In this document: piece after piece, positions 36,663 to 42,112 of the stretch
Layout of the letters: the number at the start of each line of letters is the position of its first letter
Numbering within the stretch: position 1 is the stretch's first letter
NCBI RefSeq assembly: GCF_001476905.1
Contig: NZ_LDTE01000012.1
Location: 1 to 42,112, forward strand
Length of the DNA stretch: 42,112 nt
From: Sphingomonas sanguinis
GTDB taxonomy: Bacteria; Pseudomonadota; Alphaproteobacteria; Sphingomonadales; Sphingomonadaceae
Direction of reading: 5' to 3'
Notes under the pieces: generated by a model
Told to the model about the DNA's origin: nothing
Database searches by the model: none
What the model saw: the letters and a program-made list of their open reading frames with translations, nothing else
Position numbers and translations under genes: made by a program

Positions 36663-37588
36663 AGACGCTGGTATGGGTCGAGCATGACGGCGGGACCGTC
36701 AAGGATGCCACGCTGGCGACCGTCACGGCGGCGTCGAAGCTGGGCGAGGTGCACCTGATCGTCGCGGGCCAAGGCGTGGACGGTGTCGCACAGGCGGCCG
36801 CCAAGATCGCGGGCGTGGGCAAGGTCCATGTCGCCGACGACGCAGCCTATGCCAACGCGCTGGCCGAGAATGTCGCGCCGCTGATCGCCGAGCTGATGGG
36901 CCATCACGACGCGTTCCTGGCGCCGTCGACGACGACCGGCAAGAACATCGCGCCGCGTGTCGCCGCGCTGATCGACGTGATGCAGATCAGCGACATCCTG
37001 TCGGTCGAGGGGCCGGACAGCTTCACCCGGCCGATCTATGCGGGCAACGCCATCGCGACGGTGAAGACCAGCGACAAGAAGCTGGTCCTGACCGTCCGCA
37101 CCACCGCCTTCGAGAAGGCGGCGGCCGAGGGCGGTTCGGGCACGATCGAGGCGGTCGCCTCCACCGGCGACGCGGCCAAATCGCGCTTCGTCGGTGCGGA
37201 GAAGGCCGAGAACGCGCGCCCCGAGCTGACCAGCGCCAAGATCATCGTCTCGGGCGGTCGCGCGCTGGGCTCGGAGGAGCAGTTCCACGCGCTGATCGAC
37301 CCGCTCGCCGACAAGCTGGGCGCCGCCGTTGGCGCATCCCGCGCGGCGGTCGATGCGGGCTATGCCCCCAACGACTATCAGGTCGGCCAGACCGGCAAGA
37401 TCGTGGCCCCGGAAGTCTATGTCGCGGTCGGTATCTCGGGCGCGATCCAGCATCTGGCGGGGATGAAGGACTCCAAGGTCATCGTCGCGATCAACAAGGA
37501 CGAGGACGCCCCCATCTTCCAGGTCGCCGATATCGGCCTGGTCGGCGACCTCTTCACCGTCGTGCCGGAACTGACCGACAAGGTCTGA
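36659..37588 (+). CDS. etfA: Electron transfer flavoprotein, alpha subunit
   Basis: The 309-residue subunit binds the redox FAD. The C-terminal domain has [38 protein letters not shown], and the FAD signature [21 protein letters not shown], followed by [18 protein letters not shown]. The start is GTG, overlapping etfB by 4 nt. A strong terminator follows at 37597. ETF-quinone oxidoreductase is not in the window. Confidence 0.96.
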   Translation: MKTLVWVEHDGGTVKDATLATVTAASKLGEVHLIVAGQGVDGVAQAAAKIAGVGKVHVADDAAYANALAENVAPLIAELMGHHDAFLAPSTTTGKNIAPRVAALIDVMQISDILSVEGPDSFTRPIYAGNAIATVKTSDKKLVLTVRTTAFEKAAAEGGSGTIEAVASTGDAAKSRFVGAEKAENARPELTSAKIIVSGGRALGSEEQFHALIDPLADKLGAAVGASRAAVDAGYAPNDYQVGQTGKIVAPEVYVAVGISGAIQHLAGMKDSKVIVAINKDEDAPIFQVADIGLVGDLFTVVPELTDKV

Positions 37589-37596
37589 TCGGCGTT

Positions 37597-37628
37597 GCCC
37601 CCGGGGACGGAGACCCGGGGGCGGCTTT
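37597..37628 (+). terminator. Strong intrinsic terminator after etfA
   Basis: GCCCCCGGG (37597-37605) and CCCGGGGGC (37614-37622) make a perfect 9-bp GC stem with an 8-nt loop, 9 nt after the stop codon, followed by a short CTTT tract. It ends the DUF2147-fadL-etfBA unit. Confidence 0.8.
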
Positions 37629-37639
37629 CGATTCAGAAA

Positions 37640-37653
37640 TTGATTTAAATCAG
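37640..37653. promoter_or_regulatory. FNR/FixK-like box upstream of the PAS gene
   Basis: TTGAT-TTAA-ATCAG matches the TTGAT-N4-ATCAA consensus of FNR/FixK proteins in nine of ten fixed positions and is a perfect palindrome over 12 of its bases. TATGAT (37672-37677) could be a -10; the site centre is 25.5 nt from it, four short of the class II ideal of 29.5. Control by oxygen or redox is inferred. Confidence 0.5.
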
Positions 37654-37699
37654 GATTAACTTCTGCGAGCCTATGATCACAGGCTTCGAGGAGTGTCCG

Positions 37700-38155
37700 A
37701 TGAAACCCGCCGAACCACTCGCGCTGAATCATAGCTGGCCTTTATTCGAGCGTGGGCAGCGTTTCGATTTGGGCCGACTCGATGCGCCGGATGTCAACTA
37801 TGCCGCGGCGGATGACGAATGGCTGGCCGCGCGGGGGATCGGGCGCTGGCATTGCGATCTGTCGACGCTGCGACTGAGCTGGTCGACCGGCGTGTTTAAT
37901 ATCTTCGACTGGCACCGGGATCAGATGCCCGAGCGTTTGGCCGTCCTGCCTCTCTATCAAAGCGAGTCGCTTTCCGCCGTCGAGCGGCTGAGGTCCTATG
38001 CGATCCGCCACCGGCGCGGGTTTACGATCGATGCGGGTCTGCGCATGGCGGGTAACCAGCGCTGGATGCGCGTGATCGGCGTGCCCGTCTGCGAGAACAA
38101 GCGGGTGGTCGCGTTGCAGGGTTGGAAGATCGACGTCACCGCCGAATATCGTTGA
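37700..38155 (+). CDS. PAS-fold-like small protein
   Basis: The 151-residue product, started at ATG 37700 with GAGGAG upstream, has one recognisable PAS_3-like domain at about residues 45-150: GRWHCDLSTLRLSWSTGVFNIFDW, an arginine/leucine-rich helix, YAIRHRRGFTIDAGLRM and RWMRVIGVPV, then LQGWKIDVTAEYR. There is no kinase, GGDEF or other output domain, so it is a free-standing sensor or adaptor. A near-consensus FNR-like box precedes it. Confidence 0.7.
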   Translation: MKPAEPLALNHSWPLFERGQRFDLGRLDAPDVNYAAADDEWLAARGIGRWHCDLSTLRLSWSTGVFNIFDWHRDQMPERLAVLPLYQSESLSAVERLRSYAIRHRRGFTIDAGLRMAGNQRWMRVIGVPVCENKRVVALQGWKIDVTAEYR

Positions 38156-38172
38156 TCCATGTAAGGAAAGGG

Positions 38173-38215
38173 CCGGATTTGCCGTTGGCTGCTTGTCCGG
38201 CGGCAAAAGGTCCGG
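38173..38215. other. Imperfect hairpin in the lacI leader
   Basis: CCGGA-TTTGCCG (38173-38184) pairs with CGGCAAA-(AGG)-TCCGG (38201-38215), 12 pairs with one 3-nt bulge. It ends 13 nt before the LacI start codon, which has no Shine-Dalgarno sequence. It could end the PAS transcript, serve as an operator, or control lacI translation. Confidence 0.4.
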
Positions 38216-38228
38216 TTAGCACTCGCTC

Positions 38229-39293
38229 ATGACAGACAATATCACGGGCGGCGGCGATCGTCGCGTGCGAACGATCGCGGATCTGGCGCAGATGGCGGGC
38301 GTGTCGCCCGGCACGGTGTCGCGCGCGTTGGCGGGCAAGGCGCTGGTCAATCCCGAAACGCGGGCGCGGATTCAAGCGCTGGCGGACGAACATGGCTTTC
38401 GCCCCAACCAGATGGCCAGCCGGCTGCGCACCCGCCGTACCGGGGTGATCGGCATCGTCGTGCCCCTGGGCCATGACCGGCGTCAGCATTTGTCCGACCC
38501 ATTCTTCATGACCATGCTCGGCCATCTCGCCGATGCGTTGACCGAAAATGGGTACGACGTGATGCTGTCGCGCGTGATCCCGGAGGCGGCCGACTGGCTG
38601 GATCGAGTAGTGGACAGCGGCATGGTCGACGGCGTGCTGCTGATCGGCCAGTCCGACCAATATGACGCGATCGAGCGTGTCGCGCGCCGCTATCGCCCGC
38701 TGGTCGCCTGGGGCGTGACGCTGCCCGATCAGGTTCATGCGGCGGTCGGCACCGACAATGCGCTGGGCGGCTATCTGGCGGGTCGGCGGCTGATCGAGCG
38801 TGGTTGCCGCCGCATTGCCTTTCTCGGCGATATCGGCGCGCCCGAAATCCGCCAACGGCATGACGGCGTGGCGCGGGCTATGGCGGAGGCCGGGTTGGAG
38901 GGCGGCCCGGTCCAGCTTCCCACCCATCTGGCCTCCGATGTGATGGAGCAGGAGATCGGGGCGCATATCGACACCTTGTTGGAAGAGGGAGCGCCGGATG
39001 AGGGAAGCCGCCGCCTTTCGATCGACGGCATCGTCGCGGCGTCCGACATGATCGCGATGACAGCGGTGCGGGTGCTGGCCGACCGGTCCATCCCGGTGCC
39101 CGACATGCTCCCTGTCATCGGCTATGACGACCTTCCCCTCGCCGCGCAGGCGGTGCCGCGCATCACCACCATCCGCCAGGATATCGCCGCAGGTGCCCAG
39201 GCGATGGTCGAGGCGCTGTTCGCGCGCATCGCCGGGCGCGAGGCGGGGTCCGTGGTGCTCGACCCGGAACTGATCCCGCGCGAAACCGCCTGA
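38229..39293 (+). CDS. LacI-family transcriptional regulator
   Basis: The 354-residue regulator has the LacI helix-turn-helix and hinge (residues about 15-70: TIADLAQMAGVSPGTVSRALAG then FRPNQMASRLRTRRTGVIG) and a periplasmic-binding-protein-like sugar domain (about 75-350, with DGIVAASDMIAMTAVRVL and PVIGYDDLPLAAQAVPRITT). A GH68 enzyme and a sugar transporter lie 1-2 kb away, so control of sucrose-type sugar use is likely but is inference. The ATG lacks a visible ribosome site. Confidence 0.93.
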   Translation: MTDNITGGGDRRVRTIADLAQMAGVSPGTVSRALAGKALVNPETRARIQALADEHGFRPNQMASRLRTRRTGVIGIVVPLGHDRRQHLSDPFFMTMLGHLADALTENGYDVMLSRVIPEAADWLDRVVDSGMVDGVLLIGQSDQYDAIERVARRYRPLVAWGVTLPDQVHAAVGTDNALGGYLAGRRLIERGCRRIAFLGDIGAPEIRQRHDGVARAMAEAGLEGGPVQLPTHLASDVMEQEIGAHIDTLLEEGAPDEGSRRLSIDGIVAASDMIAMTAVRVLADRSIPVPDMLPVIGYDDLPLAAQAVPRITTIRQDIAAGAQAMVEALFARIAGREAGSVVLDPELIPRETA

Positions 39294-39325
39294 GCAGTAC
39301 CGGCGGAGGCCATATCCGACCGGTT

Positions 39326-39361
39326 TTGACCACGGTCAAATCGGCGCTTGTCCTTCGTCAA
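39326..39361. promoter_or_regulatory. Tandem FNR/CRP-like boxes upstream of ompW
   Basis: TTGAC-CACG-GTCAA (39326-39339) is a perfect inverted repeat, extending to TTTGACC-AC-GGTCAAA (39325-39340). TTGTC-CTTC-GTCAA (39348-39361) is a weaker second copy, 22 nt downstream centre to centre. A weak -10, TAGCCT at 39384-39389, would place the second box at the class II activator distance. OmpW is FNR-regulated in enterobacteria. Confidence 0.5.
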
Positions 39362-39422
39362 AGGTCGCTTCCCGCCATCGACCTAGCCTGTCTCCATCCC
39401 ATTCGGACAAGGAGACTGAGCG

Positions 39423-40121
39423 ATGAACACCCCCATGAAGGTCGCGATGGTGCTGGCCGTGCTGGCGGGGTCTGTGATGGCCACGCCCGCCTTGGCGCAG
39501 AGCGCTGATACGACCCGCGTCGGCATTCGAGCGGGCGACGTGTTGCTGCGCGTCCGGGCCATCACCGTCGTGCCCAATGAGGATTCGGGGGGCATCACGC
39601 CCGCCTTTCCGAACGAGCGTCTGGCGGTCGGCAATGCCGTAATGCCGGAAGTCGATGCCACCTATATGGCGACGGACCATTTCGGCTTCGAGCTGATCGC
39701 CTCCACGACCAAACATAGCGCCAAGGGCACCAGCGGGACCACCGGCGGCATCGGCACGCTGGCGACGACCTGGGTGCTGCCGCCGACGCTGACCGCCCAA
39801 TATCATTTCACCCCGACCGCCCATGTCCGCCCCTATCTCGGCGCGGGGATCAACTACACGGTCTTCTGGAACGAAAAAGCCTCGGACGGGCTGCAGGCGG
39901 CCGTCGGGCGGACCCATGTCGGGATGAAGGACAGCGTCGGATGGGCGGCGCAGGCCGGGGTGGATGTCGACATCACGCCCCCGCTGTTCCTGAACCTGGA
40001 CGTCAAATATATCGATATGGGCACCATGGTCCGCCTGGATACGGCGGCGGCGGGTACGCAGCAGGTGAAGCTGAACCTCAATCCCCTGGTCTTCGGGGTC
40101 GGTATGGGCCTGCGGCTCTGA
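39423..40121 (+). CDS. ompW: OmpW-family outer-membrane protein
   Basis: The 232-residue protein has a signal peptide (VLAGSVMATPALA|Q) and an eight-stranded small barrel: RVGIRAGDVLLRVRAITVVP, MATDHFGFELIA, LPPTLTAQYHF, RPYLGAGINYTVFW, FLNLDVKYIDMGT, and the terminal GVGMGLRL strand. OmpW barrels are thought to let small hydrophobic molecules cross the outer membrane. AAGGAGAC lies before the ATG. Two FNR-like boxes are upstream, and a hairpin follows. Confidence 0.93.
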   Translation: MNTPMKVAMVLAVLAGSVMATPALAQSADTTRVGIRAGDVLLRVRAITVVPNEDSGGITPAFPNERLAVGNAVMPEVDATYMATDHFGFELIASTTKHSAKGTSGTTGGIGTLATTWVLPPTLTAQYHFTPTAHVRPYLGAGINYTVFWNEKASDGLQAAVGRTHVGMKDSVGWAAQAGVDVDITPPLFLNLDVKYIDMGTMVRLDTAAAGTQQVKLNLNPLVFGVGMGLRL

Positions 40122-40129
40122 AAGCGCGA

Positions 40130-40162
40130 CGGTAGGGCGTGATGCGCCGCCATGCCCTACCG
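40130..40162. terminator. Bidirectional hairpin between ompW and the GH68 gene
   Basis: CGGTAGGGC (40130-40138) and GCCCTACCG (40154-40162) form a perfect 9-bp stem with a 15-nt loop, between two convergent genes. No long T-tract is present. Confidence 0.6.
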
Positions 40163-40208
40163 CTCCCGGCCTATTGGAAATGTCCCGCCCAGCCTGACCG
40201 CGCGGAGT

Positions 40209-41324
40209 TTACGCGATCGTCACCCGGTCGCCGTCGAAGTTCAGGCGGAACCAGGGCGCGGCGGTGCCGCCGAAGCGTTCGCGGCGCAGCGGCACATCGT
40301 CGCTCGCGTCGCGGCCGCTCATGCCCCAATAGTCGACGAAGCTGATCACATCGCCTTCGCCCGTCACCCACCAGCAATAGGCCTGGGTGGGCTCGGCGAC
40401 CGGGTTGCCCGCGACCAGGCCGGTGCCATTGACCGGTCGCCACGGCCCGGCAAAGCGGTCGGCGACCATGGCGTAAAGCCCGGTCGGCGCGCCCAGGCCG
40501 GGGGCGAAGCGCTTCCCTTGCGTCGACCAGAAGCAATAATAGCGGCCGTCCTGCATGACGATATGCGGGCGCTCCAGCTCGCTGTTGACGCCCAGCGCCT
40601 CGATCAGCGGCGGCTGGATGGCCCAGCCATAGCCTTCGCGCTTGGCCACGCCGACGACGCCGTCGATATCTTGGGCGACCCAGCCCGCCGAGCCGACGAA
40701 CAGCAGATATTCCGCCCCGTCCGCCGGATCGCGGAAATAGCCGGGATCGCGAAAGCCCTTGATGCCGCCATTTTCCGGCTCGGCCTGGTTGGCGACGATA
40801 TAGTGGTGCCCGTCCGCCGCGACGCTTTCGACCGGTTCGCTCCACCCTTCGGTGCGCGCTTCATCGGGCAGGAAGCGGCCGACCGTCTCGAACAAGCGCT
40901 GCTCGAAGGTGCGGGGCTGTCCGCGCCGCCCGGAGGCGGTGAAGTACATGGTCAGGGTCGTGTTGTCCTCCCCCAACACCGCCGAGCCCGACCATTCGCG
41001 GCTACCCGGCGTGAAGCCGTCGGCAAAGGTCTCCCCATGATCGCGCCAGCCGTCCGCGCCGTGGCTGGTCAGGCGGATGCGCGCGGCGTCATGCCGCAAC
41101 TCGGGATCGTCGAAGCGCGGCGTCGCCAGGAAGAACCACCAGCTCCGTCCGCCGAAAAAGGCGGTTCGGCCATCGGCATAGGCGATCTGCCACATGTCCC
41201 ATAGGTCGTGGGTCGGCAGGATCGGCACCACGTCGGCGGGGCCGAAGATGGGCATGCGCGCGTCGTCCTGCGCGGCGATCCCGGCCAGCGCGTCGGCCGA
41301 CCAATGGGCGGGAGTGATCGTCAT
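40209..41324 (-). CDS. Glycoside hydrolase family 68 enzyme (sucrose hydrolase/fructosyltransferase), cytoplasmic
   Basis: The 371-residue protein has a five-bladed propeller GH68 pattern: nucleophile Asp43 in LWDMW, transition-state Asp193 in GFRDPGYF, and acid/base Glu251 in ERPHIV. It would split sucrose, releasing glucose and moving fructose to water or a fructan. The N-terminus MTITPAHWSADAL has no signal peptide, so it probably acts on imported sucrose in the cytoplasm, although some GH68 enzymes are exported without a cleaved signal. A longer reading to 41729 overlaps the transporter gene; GAGG lies 5 nt before the ATG at 41324. It follows the sugar transporter by 32 nt. Confidence 0.9.
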   Translation of the reverse strand: MTITPAHWSADALAGIAAQDDARMPIFGPADVVPILPTHDLWDMWQIAYADGRTAFFGGRSWWFFLATPRFDDPELRHDAARIRLTSHGADGWRDHGETFADGFTPGSREWSGSAVLGEDNTTLTMYFTASGRRGQPRTFEQRLFETVGRFLPDEARTEGWSEPVESVAADGHHYIVANQAEPENGGIKGFRDPGYFRDPADGAEYLLFVGSAGWVAQDIDGVVGVAKREGYGWAIQPPLIEALGVNSELERPHIVMQDGRYYCFWSTQGKRFAPGLGAPTGLYAMVADRFAGPWRPVNGTGLVAGNPVAEPTQAYCWWVTGEGDVISFVDYWGMSGRDASDDVPLRRERFGGTAAPWFRLNFDGDRVTIA

Positions 41325-41356
41325 GAAACCTCGGGAAAACAGGAGGGGAAAGGGGA

Positions 41357-42042
41357 TCAGGCTTGCGGGGCCGCGCCGAGCGGCAGCCCTCGGGCATTGC
41401 GGGCACGCACCGAATAGACGGAGACGGCGGCCAGCATCATCAGCACGCCGCATAGCGTCAGCACGTTGCGCGGATCGCCGCCCAGCCAGCTTTGATAGAA
41501 GAGCGGCAGCGTCACGCCGAAGATTAGCATCGGGATGACGATCATCATGTTGAAGATGCCCATATAGACGCCGGTTCGCTCGGGCGGGATCGATCCTGCC
41601 AGGATGACATAGGGATTGCCCATCATGCTGGCCCAGCCCAGGCCGATGCCGATCGCGGGCAGGAACAGCATCGCCTTGCTGGTCATGTGCGGCATCACCA
41701 TCATGCCGATGCCGGTGATGATCAGGCATAGCGCATGGAGCGGCGCGGCCCCAATCCGCTTGGCGAGGGGCACCATCGCAAAGGCCGCGACAAAGGCGAC
41801 GCCGTTATAAAAGGCGGCGACCTCGCCATTGGTCAGCACCGCGGCATGGAAGCCCGAAGACGTCGCGTCCGCCGTGCCGTATACCGACCGCCCGATCGCG
41901 TAGATGACGTAATTCCAATAGGCCATCATGGCATACCATTGGAACAGGCTCATCAGTGCCAGCTTGCGCATCGGCAGCGGCATGTCACGGATCGCGCCGC
42001 CGATCTCCTTCAGCGTCGCGCCGATGCCCTTGGGTGCCGCGG
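41357..42042 (-). CDS. SLC45-type sugar MFS transporter, 5' end missing
   Basis: The last about 228 residues of a 12-segment sugar porter are present. Recognisable features are the inter-half MPLPMRKLALMSLFQWYAMM segment with WNYVIYAIGRSVYGT, the LAKRIGAAPLHALCLIITG region and PPERTGVYMGIFNMM, all typical of the sucrose/maltose SLC45-like family. It probably feeds the GH68 enzyme encoded just downstream. The gene runs off the real sequence: beyond about 42042 the bases are an inverted duplicate plus adapter, so an open frame that continues to an apparent ATG at 42094 is not genuine. Confidence 0.85.
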
Positions 42043-42079
42043 CGATGCGCAAGCTGGCACTGATGAGCCTGTTCCCATG
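42043..42079. repeat. Artefactual inverted copy of 41937-41973
   Basis: Bases 42043-42075 are the exact reverse complement of 41941-41973 (33 of 33), and the match continues to 42079 with one mismatch at 42076. The copies are separated by 69 bp. Because adapter follows directly, this is most likely a fold-back chimera of a sequencing fragment rather than a genomic repeat. Confidence 0.88.
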
Positions 42080-42112
42080 CTGCCCCTTATACACATTTGA
42101 CGCTGCCGACGA
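42080..42112. other. Sequencing adapter (Illumina Nextera, transposon-end) at contig end
   Basis: The final 33 bases match the reverse complement of the Nextera read-1 adapter, which contains the Tn5 mosaic end, in 30 of 33 positions. The differences are transitions at 42083, 42085 and 42097. TTATACACAT and GACGCTGCCGACGA are exact. This is not genome. Confidence 0.95.

Noticed and set aside
42080..42094. Start codon of the sugar transporter at 42094
   Set aside because: It lies in adapter sequence and the codons just after it are adapter-derived.

Overview
The window is GC-rich DNA from an alphaproteobacterium that looks like a sphingomonad (Sphingomonas or a close relative). The reasons are the protein flavour (FhuA-like TonB receptor with an ALA|QQ signal, DUF4170, the VVVCGR-type small protein, HWE-type histidine kinase) and an intergenic palindromic repeat of a kind I associate with sphingomonads. 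This placement is inference from content; no rRNA is present. I found no tRNA, rRNA, CRISPR array, prophage or insertion sequence. No gene-free stretch exceeds 300 bases.

Layout. 1-7.4 kb: housekeeping block with yqeY (-), carA, an AT-rich unknown gene, carB, greA, a rhomboid protease and a DUF4170 gene (-). 7.5-13.3 kb: NAD(P)H-ferredoxin reductase, TonB-dependent receptor and a secreted GH36 alpha-galactosidase. 13.3-16.8 kb: two small lipoproteins, a small sphingomonad-type protein and a FUSC-family membrane protein. 16.8-19.7 kb: a GntR/FadR regulator divergent from a secreted alpha-amino-acid-ester-hydrolase-like enzyme, with a 17-bp palindrome between them. 19.8-21.4 kb: an HWE-type kinase with a degenerate ATPase half, overlapping a single-domain response regulator. 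21.5-26.3 kb: MarR regulator divergent from a tripartite EmrA-EmrB-outer-membrane-factor efflux operon.

26.4-37.6 kb is a nearly complete fatty-acid beta-oxidation island: MerR regulator, acyl-CoA ligase, thiolase, fused hydroxyacyl-CoA dehydrogenase/enoyl-CoA hydratase, acyl-CoA dehydrogenase, DUF2147 protein, FadL-type outer-membrane channel and both ETF subunits. Together they cover import, activation, all four cycle steps and electron removal. A shared 19-bp motif (15 identical) precedes both forward transcription units. 37.6-40.1 kb: a PAS-like protein, a LacI regulator and OmpW; the PAS and ompW genes have FNR/FixK-like boxes upstream. 40.2-42.0 kb: a cytoplasmic GH68 enzyme and the 3' part of an SLC45-type sugar transporter, probably a sucrose-use operon.

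The right end is not genuine genome. Bases 42043-42079 are an inverted copy of 41937-41973, and 42080-42112 match an Illumina Nextera adapter with three mismatches, so the sugar-transporter gene is cut by an assembly artefact.

Most of the window is conventional chromosome. The points most worth following are the foreign-looking gene wedged inside carAB, the degenerate kinase/receiver pair, the beta-oxidation motif pair, and the artefactual end.
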